From JAKIVR01 sp035933635 (GTDB lineage Archaea > Thermoplasmatota > Thermoplasmata > Lutacidiplasmatales > UBA184), in the NCBI GenBank assembly GCA_035933635.1, contig DASYYY010000005.1, forward strand, positions 1-64,000: DNA of 64,000 nucleotides, given 5' to 3'. The translations under genes were made by a program, and so were the position numbers. Shown one piece after another: positions 1-8,625 of the stretch. The notes below the pieces were generated by a model. It was not told the origin of the DNA. It made no database searches and worked only from the letters and a program-made list of their open reading frames with translations. The first letter of the stretch is position 1, and each line of letters opens with the position of its first letter.

Positions 1-246
1 CGTCGTGGAGATGCTTCGGGCGTGCTGCAAAGCGAGCGGACGGGTCGGTGCCAGGACCAGGATCGAACGGGTGGGTTGCCGGAGCAGGTACTCGGCGATG
101 ACCCGCAGCGCGATCGCGGTCTTCCCGAGACCCGTGGGAAGGACGACGAGGGTGTTCTCGGCGAGCGCCGCCGCGGCGATGCCGGCCTGGTAGGTCCGGT
201 CCTCGAGCGCGCCGGGACGGACCCGGGGATGTTCGACGGTCGCCAC
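1..246 (-). CDS. hef: Hef/FANCM-type ATP-dependent helicase, N-terminal part only
   Basis: Only the first 82 codons are inside the window; the gene runs off the left edge. Read from a GTG at 246, the peptide has the order typical of Hef N-termini: an HPRVRPGALEDRTYQ Q-motif-like segment, Walker A LPTGLGKTAIALRVIAEY, then motif Ia LAPTRPLALQHA. Hef family enzymes are SF2 helicases, often fused to an XPF-type nuclease, that process stalled replication forks; whether the nuclease half exists here cannot be seen. The start lies in a 58-nt divergent spacer shared with the glycosyltransferase. That spacer holds one TATA-like patch near 273-280, and both genes may fire from it. Confidence in the family is high because motif I and Ia match closely. 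Confidence 0.85.
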   Translation of the reverse strand, partial: MATVEHPRVRPGALEDRTYQAGIAAAALAENTLVVLPTGLGKTAIALRVIAEYLLRQPTRSILVLAPTRPLALQHARSISTT

Positions 247-304
247 GCGCGCCCCGACGACCGGAGGTCCGGGCGCTTATCTCGGCGAGCCCCTCGGCCG
301 GGGG

Positions 305-1450
305 ATGGTGCCCGTCGTCGTCCTGGCGGGCCTTCTGGTCTTCGCGGTGGTCGTCCTCCTCTACCAGGGGGCCGCGATCCTGTTCGCCGTCCAGATGCCC
401 CGACTGGACCCCACCCCCGACCCGGCGGGCGCCCGGCGGCGACCGAGGCTCTCGGTCATCATTGCCGCGCGGGACGAGGTCGACGACCTGCCCGCCTGCC
501 TCGAGGCCCTCCGCGTCCAGGAGTACCCCGACCTCGAGGTGATCGTCGTGGACGGGGGATCGACCGATGGGACCCGGGAGGCGGTGCGGGACCGGTTCGG
601 CTCGGTCCGACTTCTCGAGGAACCCCCCCTTCCCGAGGGGTGGGTCGGGAAGAACTGGGCCTGCGACGTCGGGTACCGCGCCTCGTCCGGCGAGCTCCTC
701 CTCTTCCTCGACGCCGATGTCCGGCTCGCTCCCAGCGCGCTCCGCGTGCTCGTCGATTGGGCCGACGCACAGCGGTCCGACCTCACCTCGCTCGCGCCGC
801 GCGTCGAAACCGTGGGGTTCTGGGAGCGCGTCATCCTTCCGTTCTACACGCAAATGGTCCTGACCTACTTCCGGGCTCCTCGAGCGAACCGGGATACCTC
901 CCGCGCGGCGATCGCCAACGGCCAATGCTGGCTGACCACTCGGGCGAGCTACGAACGGGCCGGGGGGCACGCCGCGGTACGGGGCTACATCCTCGAGGAC
1001 ATCCGGATCGCCCAACGGTACCGTGCGGCGGGCCTGCGGATCCGTATCGCGTGGGCCCCCGAGCTGGCGGTCACCCGGATGTACCGTCACCGGGCCGAGA
1101 TGTTCGAGGGGCTGCTCAAGAACGTCCACGGGACGGACTTCTCGGCGTCGCGACAGGTGGGATTCCTCGCGGCGCTGATTGGGCTCTTCTGGCTCCCGCT
1201 CGGGGTCCTGCCGTACGGGGTCGCCGCTTCCTCCCCGGTCCTGATCGCGGTGGGGGGGTTCCTCTACCTCGCGCTCTTCGCCAAGCACGCCGGCTTCGCC
1301 GGGGCGATAGGCACATCCTGGCCGTACGGGCTGCTCTTTCCGCTCGCCGTGGGCTTCTACGTCGTGCTCGTGACGACCTCGATCTCGCGGGGGCTCCGCG
1401 GCGAGAGGCTCACCTGGAAGGGACGCGCGTATTCCTCGCGACCCGGATGA
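305..1450 (+). CDS. Family 2 glycosyltransferase with C-terminal membrane segments
   Basis: A 381-residue protein. Residues 1-20 form a hydrophobic anchor. A GT2 (GT-A fold) domain follows, with SVIIAARDEVDDLPACL, VIVVDGGSTDGT, the DxD-type LLLFLDADVRL and a later LEDIRIAQRYRAAG acceptor-site segment. About three hydrophobic segments close the protein (residues roughly 280-365). This arrangement resembles membrane glycosyltransferases of the CrtQ/HpnB type that transfer sugars to lipids or carotenoids, but the acceptor cannot be deduced. A TATA-like TTATCT lies about 28 nt before the ATG, so the mRNA is probably leaderless. The neighbours give no pathway context. Confidence 0.8.
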   Translation: MVPVVVLAGLLVFAVVVLLYQGAAILFAVQMPRLDPTPDPAGARRRPRLSVIIAARDEVDDLPACLEALRVQEYPDLEVIVVDGGSTDGTREAVRDRFGSVRLLEEPPLPEGWVGKNWACDVGYRASSGELLLFLDADVRLAPSALRVLVDWADAQRSDLTSLAPRVETVGFWERVILPFYTQMVLTYFRAPRANRDTSRAAIANGQCWLTTRASYERAGGHAAVRGYILEDIRIAQRYRAAGLRIRIAWAPELAVTRMYRHRAEMFEGLLKNVHGTDFSASRQVGFLAALIGLFWLPLGVLPYGVAASSPVLIAVGGFLYLALFAKHAGFAGAIGTSWPYGLLFPLAVGFYVVLVTTSISRGLRGERLTWKGRAYSSRPG

Positions 1451-1505
1451 GGCCGGTAGAGCGACCGCTTATCTGAACGCCACCGTTCAACGCACCGGGT
1501 CGGTC

Positions 1506-2984
1506 ATGACGGCGGCGTCGCAACCCTCCTACGAGCTCTTCATCGGCGGGAAAGGTACCTCCGGGACCAGCGGCGCCCAGCGAACGCTCCTGAACCCGGC
1601 GACCAACCGCCCGCTCGCCTCCACGGCGCTCGCCGATGCCGAGGACGCGCGCCACGCGATGGAGGTGGCGCAAACGGCGTTCGACAAGTCCGGTTGGGCA
1701 GGGGACGACGGCTCGAAGCGAGCGAAGGCGCTGTTCCGGCTCGCGTCCAAGCTCGAGGAGCAGGCCGACGCCTTCGCCGAGCTCGAATCGCTCAACCAGG
1801 GCAAGACCCTTCGCGAGGCCAAGGGCGACATCGGCTTCGTCGTGCGGACGCTCGAGTACATGGCCGGGCTGGCCGACAAGCTCCAGGGCGAGACGATCCC
1901 CGTCCCCGGGCCGCGGCTCGACTACACGCTGCGCGAGCCGATGGGCGTCACCGTCCACATCGCGCCGTGGAACTTCCCCCTCGTGCTGGCGATGCGATCG
2001 GTCGCTCCGGCCCTCGGGGCCGGCAATGCCGTGGTGCTCAAGCCCGCCACCCTCACCCCGCTGACGGCGCTGCGCGTGGCCCAGCTGTCGACGGCGGCGG
2101 GCGTACCGGACGGGATCTTCAACGTCGTCGTCGGCGATGGAGCCAAGGTCGGCGAGGCGCTGATCACGGACCCCCGGTGTCGCGCGGTCTCGTTCACCGG
2201 CAGCCGTGAGGTCGGTCAGCGAGTCGCGGAGCTCGCCGGGAAGCGGCGCGTGCCGATCACGCTCGAACTCGGCGGCAAGGGGCCGGTCCTCGTCTATCCC
2301 GACGCGGACCTCGATCGGGCCGCGAAAGCGATCGGGTGGGGCATCTTCGGCAACGCCGGCCAGATGTGCTGGGCGGGTTCGCGCCTGCTCGTGCACGCCT
2401 CCGTCCACGACGAGGTGCTCTCCAAGGTCCGCTCGATCGCCGAGAAGCTCAAGGTCGGCCCGGGGGGCGATGCCGGGGTGGAGATGGGCCCACTGGTCTC
2501 GGCCGAACAGCGCAGCCGGGTCCTCCAGTTCATCGAGGAGGCGCGCGCGACCGGTACGAAGGTGGCGGCCGGCGGGACACCTTACGCGAGCGGCCCGCTC
2601 TCGGAGGGTTACTTCGTCCCCCCCACCGTCCTCGATGCCCCGCCACCCGATGCCCGCGTCGTCCGCGAGGAGGTCTTCGGTCCGGTCCTTTCCGTCCAGA
2701 GCTTCACCTCGATGGACGAATCGATCCGGCTCGCCAATGACACCGAGTACGGTCTGCTCGCCTCGATCTGGACCAAGGACCTGGCCACGGCCCACTCCGT
2801 GGCGCGGCAGCTGGAGACCGGGATGGTCACGGTCAACGATCCGCCGAGCACCTACCCGCAATCGCCCTTCGCCGGGTACAAGGACAGTGGCCTCGGCTTC
2901 GAGCAGGGGATGCAGGCGGTGGAGTTCTTCACCCGCCGCAAAAACGTCCTACTGAACCTGGCCGTGCCCAAGCCCAGGGCCTGA
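1506..2984 (+). CDS. NAD(P)-dependent aldehyde dehydrogenase
   Basis: A full-length 492-residue member of the aldehyde dehydrogenase superfamily. It shows the substrate-channel segment HIAPWNFPLVLAMRS, the NAD-binding SFTGSREVGQRVA, the general base Glu254 in LELGGKGPV, and the nucleophile Cys288 in NAGQMCWAGSRL. The Glu-Cys distance of 34 residues is the usual one. The C-terminal oligomerisation part is present (EEVFGPVLSVQSF, then PFAGYKDSGLG). It should oxidise an aldehyde to the acid in the cytoplasm; the substrate is not predictable (betaine-, succinate-semialdehyde- and GAPN-type enzymes all look similar here). The ATG at 1506 follows a TTATCTGAA patch by about 35 nt. It is a single gene, not tightly coupled to either neighbour. 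Confidence 0.92.
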   Translation: MTAASQPSYELFIGGKGTSGTSGAQRTLLNPATNRPLASTALADAEDARHAMEVAQTAFDKSGWAGDDGSKRAKALFRLASKLEEQADAFAELESLNQGKTLREAKGDIGFVVRTLEYMAGLADKLQGETIPVPGPRLDYTLREPMGVTVHIAPWNFPLVLAMRSVAPALGAGNAVVLKPATLTPLTALRVAQLSTAAGVPDGIFNVVVGDGAKVGEALITDPRCRAVSFTGSREVGQRVAELAGKRRVPITLELGGKGPVLVYPDADLDRAAKAIGWGIFGNAGQMCWAGSRLLVHASVHDEVLSKVRSIAEKLKVGPGGDAGVEMGPLVSAEQRSRVLQFIEEARATGTKVAAGGTPYASGPLSEGYFVPPTVLDAPPPDARVVREEVFGPVLSVQSFTSMDESIRLANDTEYGLLASIWTKDLATAHSVARQLETGMVTVNDPPSTYPQSPFAGYKDSGLGFEQGMQAVEFFTRRKNVLLNLAVPKPRA

Positions 2985-3042
2985 GCCGAACCGGTTCGTA
3001 CGAAGGGCGCTTGACCCCCTCCCCGGGTGAACTCCGGGAGCG

Positions 3043-3648
3043 ATGCCCGAGACGGCGGCGGGGAGGTGGGGGACTTGCACGACCTGCGGGGACGCCATGC
3101 CCCCCGGCGGGCGGGTGTGCCCGACCTGCGGCAAGATCTACACCACCGCCCCGGCCGACACCCCCCCCACCGCGAAGGGCCAGCGCAAGCTCCGGCTGCT
3201 CGGCGGGATCCGTGCGCTCGTCATCGTCGGGGTCGCGATCGGTCTCTCGGGGGTGATGGCGCTGGCGTTCTTCCAGGGGCCGCCCATCGCCGCCGACCCG
3301 TTGACCGGGACGTGGGTGCTGAACCTCTCGCCGGGCGGCTACCAAAGCTTCGACGGCGCGGTGACGGGCGGGGATTTCATCACCGGCAACTTCACGGTCG
3401 TAACTCCCCCGGGCGCGGTCGTGCTCCTTCAGGTGTTCAATGCGACCGAATTCGGGCAGTTCCAACAGGGGCGTACGGCCCAACCGGTCCAGAGCACCGC
3501 CAACCAGACGTCGAGCTTGCTCGACTTCTCGGCGCTGGTGACGGACACCTACTACTTCGTGTTCGAGGACCAGTACTCTGCGGCGAGCCACATCGGGGTC
3601 ACGGTGTACGTCTCGACCCAGTACGAGTCGAACGTCGTGGTCGAGTAG
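3043..3648 (+). CDS. Zinc-ribbon single-pass membrane protein with secreted domain
   Basis: 201 residues and no known name. The first 35 residues hold two CxxC pairs (CTTCGDAMPPGGRVCPTCG), a short zinc ribbon that should sit in the cytoplasm. One transmembrane helix follows at about residues 52-80 (IRALVIVGVAIGLSGVMALAFF). The rest is a small Thr/Ser/Asn-rich domain with possible N-glycosylation sequons (for example NFT, NQT) that should be outside. A zinc ribbon inside, one helix and a beta-rich domain outside is a common design in archaeal membrane proteins of unknown role. The promoter is not clear. The two secreted genes downstream are in the same direction but 135 nt or more away. Confidence 0.65.
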   Translation: MPETAAGRWGTCTTCGDAMPPGGRVCPTCGKIYTTAPADTPPTAKGQRKLRLLGGIRALVIVGVAIGLSGVMALAFFQGPPIAADPLTGTWVLNLSPGGYQSFDGAVTGGDFITGNFTVVTPPGAVVLLQVFNATEFGQFQQGRTAQPVQSTANQTSSLLDFSALVTDTYYFVFEDQYSAASHIGVTVYVSTQYESNVVVE

Positions 3649-3782
3649 ACCGAGGCTCGCCCCGCGCGCCCGGTGGTCGACGCCGGTACGCCGCTAATCT
3701 CCCGGGAGGCTTATGAGCCGCGAACCGCGCTTGCCTCGCTTGGGGGACCGCCCGGTTTCCGGAGCGGTCGGGGGGTAAGTCG

Positions 3783-4772
3783 ATGAACGTCCAGCGGGGT
3801 TCCGCGCGGGGTCGAAGGGCGCATGCGGGTGGCGGAGCTGCGTGGGGATGGACGATCGCGGTCGCAACCATCGCCGTGCTCAACATCCTTCCGGGGCTCG
3901 GCACGGGCACGGTGGTTCCCACTCCCTACCGGGGGGCGGTCGCGGTACATTTCCTCCCCGCGGCGCAGGGGTGCGGACACCTCCGGGCGGTGTCCCCGGG
4001 CTTCTCCCTCGCCCACGGCACCGGTTCGGTCGGCAGCGGCACGACGCGGGCATGGGCGTGTCCGACGTTCGCCGGCATCGCCGGATCCGGCTCCGCCTCA
4101 GTCACCTCCTCGTTGGTCGTCGCCGTCCACCTTTCGATCGCACCGGGGGTACGGAACCTGACGGTGACGGTCGTGCACCACGTCGCCATGGCCGGCTCCT
4201 TCGTGGTCTCGGGAGGATGCCCGACCCATTCCGTCAACACGAGCACCTCACAATTCTTCAACGGAGGAGAGTACTGGCAGAACAGGACGGGGTTCTTTGG
4301 CGGGTGCACCGTCGCCGCTCAGTCCGCCATGCGGGTCTACCTCCTCCTCATCGATGCAACGAACGGCACGACGGTGTACATCCCCCCCAGCTCCGCCGTG
4401 GGCTGCTCACTGAGCAATCTGGTGTACTGCGAAGGCGGAATCCAGAAGGTGGCCTTCCGGGTCCAGCAGATCGACTACGGGTTCGAACGCGATACCGTTC
4501 ACAACGCCTCCGGCTGGCACTATCGGAACTACACCTACAGCTCGAACGGGACCACCTCGGCCGGCCCGGGCTGGAACGTTACGCATCTCGACCGCGACGT
4601 GGTGACCTGGCACTACTCCTTCGTCCGCGGCCATGTCTACGCTCTGCTCGCCGACTTCGCCGGATTCGCCGAGTCGGAGTTCGTGGGTTTCCCGAACGGT
4701 CACGTTTCGGCGTCCTTCAGCGGCGGCCCCCCCAGTACGGGGGTGTCCATACCCACGATCACCGTCACCTGA
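3783..4772 (+). CDS. Secreted Asn-glycosylation-rich protein, copy 1 of a tandem pair
   Basis: A 329-residue protein of unknown function. The N-terminus has basic residues and a hydrophobic stretch (AAWGWTIAVATIAVLNILPGL), read as a signal peptide or anchor. The remainder is predicted beta-rich and extracellular, with many NxS/T sequons (NRT, NGT, NAS, NYT, NVT) and paired cysteines. It aligns along its length with the next gene: shared order GAV..., GC, PGF, GTG, then YWxNxxGFFGxC, then a C-terminal FVRxHVYAL. The start is the ATG after GTAAGTCG; a TATA-like TTATGA patch lies about 70 nt upstream, so a leader is possible. No catalytic motif is visible. Confidence 0.65.
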   Translation: MNVQRGSARGRRAHAGGGAAWGWTIAVATIAVLNILPGLGTGTVVPTPYRGAVAVHFLPAAQGCGHLRAVSPGFSLAHGTGSVGSGTTRAWACPTFAGIAGSGSASVTSSLVVAVHLSIAPGVRNLTVTVVHHVAMAGSFVVSGGCPTHSVNTSTSQFFNGGEYWQNRTGFFGGCTVAAQSAMRVYLLLIDATNGTTVYIPPSSAVGCSLSNLVYCEGGIQKVAFRVQQIDYGFERDTVHNASGWHYRNYTYSSNGTTSAGPGWNVTHLDRDVVTWHYSFVRGHVYALLADFAGFAESEFVGFPNGHVSASFSGGPPSTGVSIPTITVT

Positions 4773-4965
4773 GTCGGGACCGCCTCCCGCCCCTCGGTCC
4801 GCCCGACGACCGGGAGTGCGGTGGCGGGCGGTCCGCGGTCCCGGCCGCCGGCGCGGTTCGGGCGCCATCCGTTCGGTTCCACGAGGTATATGCGCCTCCG
4901 GAGTCTCGTGCGGCCGTTCAAGCCTGTCGCCGGGGGGGAGGCGGCCGGCCGAACCCGAACCGGCC

Positions 4966-5949
4966 ATGGTAACCCACTCCCTCCGGCGAAGAGTCGTACG
5001 CCCGAACGGACGCCGCGCCACCCTTTGCGGGGTGGCGGGTGCGATACTCACGGTCGTCGCCCTGACCGCTCCCACGGGGCTCGCCTCCGCCGCGACCGTA
5101 CCGCCTCCGTTCCACGGCGCGGTCTCGACCGCCTCCTCCCCGCTCTCGAACGGATGCGCCACGATCCGCGCCACCGCTCCGGGCTTCCGTCTGGCGAACG
5201 GCACCGGCACCTTGGGCCTCTCGAGCGCCCGAGCCCGGGCCTGCCATTCGTTCGGGGGCGTGGGCGGCTCCTCGGGCGCGTCGTCGGAGCCGGAGGTGGA
5301 CGTCGCGATCCGGCTCACCCTCCCCACGGGCCTCCACCACGTGACCGCGACCGTCTCGGAGGACTTCCTCGTGGCCGCCTCGTTCACGCCCCTCAACGGC
5401 TGCCCGTTCCACCCGACCCGGACGAACTCCCACTCCAGCTCCTTCGGGAGCCAGTACTGGTACAACACCAGCGGCTTCTTCGGCACCTGCCAGGCCTCCG
5501 CCGTGACGGACGTCTCGACCCAGGCGTTCCTGGTCGACGAGACGAACGGCACGCAGTTCAACCTCCCGGGTCTGCGGTTCTGCACCACGGCCCAGACCGG
5601 GCTATGCAATTTCGACCAGCGGAACGCCTCGCAGGATTACCGCCAGATCGACTGGTACGTGGCCGACCTCACGGTCCTCAATGCCTCCGGCCGGAACTCC
5701 ACCAACACCACCCATTCGTTCAACGTGACGAACCCGCAGCCGACCGGCTGGAGCATCCCTGCGTTGGAGCGCCAGAACCTATCGTTCCGCGCCGACTTCG
5801 TCCGCTCCCACGTCTACGCCCTCGAACTCAGGTTCTTCGCCCTCGACATCGCCCTGTTCAACGGCTGGGTATCGGGCAACGTCCGCTCCAGTTACGACCT
5901 GGCCACCTCGGGACGGGGAATCGCGGTCTCCGCCATCTCGATCAGATGA
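4966..5949 (+). CDS. Secreted Asn-glycosylation-rich protein, copy 2 of a tandem pair
   Basis: 327 residues from the ATG at 4966, chosen because it places a clean signal peptide at the N-terminus (basic HSLRRRVVRPNGRR, then LCGVAGAILTVVALTAPTGLASA). The open frame continues further upstream, but that part has no protein-like character. The mature part matches copy 1 in cysteine positions, the YWYNTSGFFGTC motif and the C-terminal FVRSHVYAL, while most other positions differ, so the duplication is old. A GGTATATGC patch lies about 80 nt before the start. The role is unknown; a cell-surface or adhesion function would be a guess. Confidence 0.68.
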   Translation: MVTHSLRRRVVRPNGRRATLCGVAGAILTVVALTAPTGLASAATVPPPFHGAVSTASSPLSNGCATIRATAPGFRLANGTGTLGLSSARARACHSFGGVGGSSGASSEPEVDVAIRLTLPTGLHHVTATVSEDFLVAASFTPLNGCPFHPTRTNSHSSSFGSQYWYNTSGFFGTCQASAVTDVSTQAFLVDETNGTQFNLPGLRFCTTAQTGLCNFDQRNASQDYRQIDWYVADLTVLNASGRNSTNTTHSFNVTNPQPTGWSIPALERQNLSFRADFVRSHVYALELRFFALDIALFNGWVSGNVRSSYDLATSGRGIAVSAISIR

Positions 5950-6036
5950 GGAGGCGAGACCGCCCGTTGCGGCGATCGGAAGCCATGGCGGGGGCCGCGA
6001 ACTGCCAGAGGACGTCGAAGAAGGGCTCGGGCGCCG

Positions 6037-6687
6037 CTAGGATGCCGGGGGGGTCTCACCGAGGCGCCGCAGGAACGTTGCGGGCACTTGGTCGGCCAGG
6101 AACACCGTCTTGCCGGCCTGCATGATCACGATCCCGTCGTGGCGGGCGGCCTTCGCGTCGATCGAGAGGATCACCGGTTCGGGGGTCCGGACCGAGCCGG
6201 CGGCGCGCGCGTCTTCGGAGGTGCGCGAAAGGTGCACCTTGCGCCGGTCGGTGGGCTTGAGCCCGACCTCGAGGACGATCGCCGCCTCGTCGGGGGTGAC
6301 CGGGAAATACAATTCGTCCGGAATGTTCTCGGTGGGCAGGTCGAGGCGCACATCGACGGTGTGACCGTAGGTCGCCCGGATCCGGTCGTCCTTGACCTCG
6401 TAGCGCCCCTTGGGGTCGCTCTCGGCGATCGCCACGATGTGGTGGGCGCGGAGCCAGTGGTAACCGCGGTGCTGGCCGGAGATGGACTTGACGAGCATCG
6501 GGATGGAGATCCAGCCGTTCTCGTCGATGGAGAGGCCATACTTCTCGGGGAAGTGGCGGAGCACACCGGTCATCACCCGGCCCAGGTGGTCGAGCTCCCG
6601 GTCGTTCATCAGGAACCGACCGGGCTGCGCGCAGACCGGGCAGGTCTCCTGCCGGAAGTAGCCGTGCTGCGGGCACTCCTTCAGCAT
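6037..6687 (-). CDS. kptA: RNA 2'-phosphotransferase (Tpt1/KptA)
   Basis: 216 residues. Family enzymes move a 2'-phosphate from RNA to NAD+, giving ADP-ribose cyclic phosphate, and act in tRNA splicing or RNA repair. The N-terminus carries a Cys/His cluster (CPQHGYFRQETCPVCAQPG) like the zinc-binding extension of other archaeal members. The catalytic core shows LRHFPEKYGLSIDENGW, then WLRAHHIVAIAESDPKGRYE, IRATYGHTVDV and LYFPVTPDEAAIV, covering the Arg-His-Arg-Arg active-site set. It starts 17 nt after rpoL on the same strand, so the two genes probably form an operon. Confidence 0.9.
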   Translation of the reverse strand: MLKECPQHGYFRQETCPVCAQPGRFLMNDRELDHLGRVMTGVLRHFPEKYGLSIDENGWISIPMLVKSISGQHRGYHWLRAHHIVAIAESDPKGRYEVKDDRIRATYGHTVDVRLDLPTENIPDELYFPVTPDEAAIVLEVGLKPTDRRKVHLSRTSEDARAAGSVRTPEPVILSIDAKAARHDGIVIMQAGKTVFLADQVPATFLRRLGETPPAS

Positions 6688-6704
6688 CGCGCGGTGGGCT
6701 GCCT

Positions 6705-6992
6705 CTACGCCTTGACCTTGTCGGCCTTCTTGTCGAAGTCCGCGAGCGCATCTCCGTAGAGGTCCGACAGGTCCTTGAGGACCCGCTTGAGGACCTGCTG
6801 CGGCTTCTCGCCCTTGGTCTTGAGGTAAAGCGCCGGACGTTCAAGGAAGGCATGGCCGAGGAAGTAGCGGGCCTCGACGACCTTCTCCTCCTGCTGGAGT
6901 AGCTCGACGAGCGGGATGAGGAGCGTCTCCTCCCCCTTGGGAAGCTCGACACGCAGCGTGTCGGACTCCTTTTCCACAACGTGGATGTCCAC
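6705..6992 (-). CDS. rpoL: DNA-directed RNA polymerase subunit L (Rpo11/Rpb11 type)
   Basis: 95 residues from a GTG at 6992; no other start codon fits. The fold pattern of the alpha-like Rpb11 family is clear: a short N-terminal strand DIHVVEKESDTLRVELP, then helix IPLVELLQQEEKV, then ARYFLGHAFLERPALYLKTKG, and a long C-terminal helix KRVLKDLSDLYGDALADF. The usual GEDHTL segment appears here as GEETLL. The subunit pairs with subunit D to start polymerase assembly. A TTAAGAA element lies about 35-40 nt upstream. The gene leads an operon with kptA and is divergent from purD. Confidence 0.88.
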   Translation of the reverse strand: MDIHVVEKESDTLRVELPKGEETLLIPLVELLQQEEKVVEARYFLGHAFLERPALYLKTKGEKPQQVLKRVLKDLSDLYGDALADFDKKADKVKA

Positions 6993-7128
6993 GGGGTCCC
7001 CCTCGACGGACCACCGGGGTTCACTTCTTAAGGGTGGCGGCGCGGGGGGGTGCGCGCGCGGCGCTCCGGGTGCCGGGACGGCCGAGCGACCCCAACTCCG
7101 GCCGAGAGAGGCCTCGGGACCCCCGGCG

Positions 7129-7135
7129 ATATAAG
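7129..7135 (+). promoter_or_regulatory. TATA box for purD
   Basis: The sequence ATATAAG stands out in GC-rich DNA and is centred about 35 nt before the purD ATG. Archaeal TATA boxes sit about 26 nt before transcription start, so the message should have a leader of only a few bases. Confidence 0.7.
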
Positions 7136-7166
7136 TGCCCCATCGTCCGAGGACCGGCGAGCGGTC

Positions 7167-8579
7167 ATGCGCAGTCTGGTCGTGGGAGGAGGCGCCCGGG
7201 AGCACGCCATCGCGCGCACCCTCGCCCGCGACGGCTCCGAGGTCCACGTCCTCGCCGCGCACGACAACCCCGGCCTGCGTGCCGTGGCCCACCGGTTCGA
7301 TGTCGCCGACCACGAGGACCCGGCCCTGGTGGCGTCGGTGGCCCGACGCCGCAAGATCGAACTCGCGGTGATCGGGCCGGAAGGCCCGCTCGCCAAGGGC
7401 GTCGCCGACGCGCTTCGGGGGGCCAACGTCCCGGTCGTCGGTCCCTCCCGGGACGCCGCCCGGATCGAGACGTCGAAGCGATTCTGCCGGGAGCTCCTGG
7501 CACGTCACGGGATCGACGCGTCTCCCCGGTTCGAGTTCGTCGAGTCACCCGACGCGGTCGCGGCGGCCGTGGGCCGGCTCGGTGGACCGCTCGTCATCAA
7601 ACCGGTCGGCCTGACGGCGGGCAAGGGCGTGCTGGTCCAGGGTTCGGACTTTGCAACCCCCGAGGAAGGCACGCGGCTCGCCTCCCGGATGCTGGCCTCC
7701 GACTCGGGGCGGTCCGGGCTGCTGCTCGAGGAACGTCTGGAAGGGGAGGAGTTCAGCCTCATGGCCCTCGTCACGGATTCCGGCGTCTACCCGATGCCCG
7801 CCGTCCAGGACTACAAGCGGGCGCTCGAGGGAGGGGGCGGAGGGAACACCGGCGGCATGGGTTCCTACTCCCAACGTGATCACCTCCTTCCGTTCCTCGC
7901 GCGCGAGCACCGCGACGCGGCGCTCGATGTGATCCGCGGTACGGCGTCGGCGCTGCGGGCGGAGGGCCTCGCGTTCCGGGGGGTCCTCTACGGCGGTTTC
8001 ATGCTCACCACCAAGGGACCGAAGCTGCTCGAGTTCAACGCACGCTTCGGTGACCCCGAGGCGATGAACGCGCTCGTTCTCTACGAGCCGGGCAACTTTG
8101 AGGAGCTGATGTACGGCGTGGCGACCGGCACGGTCGACCCGAACCTGGTGCGGTACCGACCCCGCGCGACGGTGGTCAAGTACGTCGTCCCGATCGGGTA
8201 CGGCGGCGCGCCCCAGGTCGGAGCGGTCGTCGACTACGACGGCCCCGCCATCGAGGACGCCGGCGTCCACCTGTTCTTCGCCTCCGTCGACGCGGCCGGA
8301 GCCGGCAAGGTCCGGATGCTCAGCTCCCGGGGGTTCGCCCTGGTCGGCGAGGCGAGCGCGGTCTGGGAGGCGAGCGCCCGCGTCGACGCGGCCCTCGAGT
8401 TCGTCAAGGGAAGCTACTACGTACGTCGTGACATCGGCACGAGGGAGGATGTCACCCGGCGCACCGAGCACATGCGTGAGCTCTTCGCCCCCGGCGCCAA
8501 GCCCTCGCCGCTTCCGCTGAGCGTGGCCGCGCCCACGGCTCGGCCCTCGAGCGCCGGGACCGCCGACCAAGTGATCTAG
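7167..8579 (+). CDS. purD: Phosphoribosylamine-glycine ligase (GARS)
   Basis: 470 residues. It catalyses the second step of purine synthesis: ATP-dependent joining of glycine to phosphoribosylamine. Seen in order: GGGAREHAIA at the N-terminus, GPEGPLAKGVAD, the ATP-grasp segments VIKPVGLTAGKGVLV and LLLEERLEGEEFSLMALV, the signature GGNTGGMGSYS, and EFNARFGDPEAMN. The last 30 residues are a Pro/Ala/Ser tail not typical of the family. The ATG at 7167 is chosen because it begins the conserved MRSLVVGGGAREH and follows the TATA box. The open frame upstream of it is not protein-like. Confidence 0.95.
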   Translation: MRSLVVGGGAREHAIARTLARDGSEVHVLAAHDNPGLRAVAHRFDVADHEDPALVASVARRRKIELAVIGPEGPLAKGVADALRGANVPVVGPSRDAARIETSKRFCRELLARHGIDASPRFEFVESPDAVAAAVGRLGGPLVIKPVGLTAGKGVLVQGSDFATPEEGTRLASRMLASDSGRSGLLLEERLEGEEFSLMALVTDSGVYPMPAVQDYKRALEGGGGGNTGGMGSYSQRDHLLPFLAREHRDAALDVIRGTASALRAEGLAFRGVLYGGFMLTTKGPKLLEFNARFGDPEAMNALVLYEPGNFEELMYGVATGTVDPNLVRYRPRATVVKYVVPIGYGGAPQVGAVVDYDGPAIEDAGVHLFFASVDAAGAGKVRMLSSRGFALVGEASAVWEASARVDAALEFVKGSYYVRRDIGTREDVTRRTEHMRELFAPGAKPSPLPLSVAAPTARPSSAGTADQVI

Positions 8580-8595
8580 ACCCGCCCGGCTCGCC

Positions 8596-8602
8596 GTTAT
8601 CT
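8596..8602 (+). promoter_or_regulatory. TATA-like element for TFS-asnS
   Basis: GTTATCT is centred 27 nt before the ATG of the transcription factor S gene, the distance expected for a leaderless archaeal transcript. The same TTATCT hexamer recurs at this distance ahead of other genes in the window. Confidence 0.6.
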
Positions 8603-8625
8603 ACCGCCGCCCGGTTCTTTTGCCG

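Noticed and set aside
22..1476. 484-residue open frame on the plus strand over the helicase and glycosyltransferase genes
   Set aside because: Arg/Gly/Pro-rich shadow frame with no family-like segments; it is explained by high GC content.
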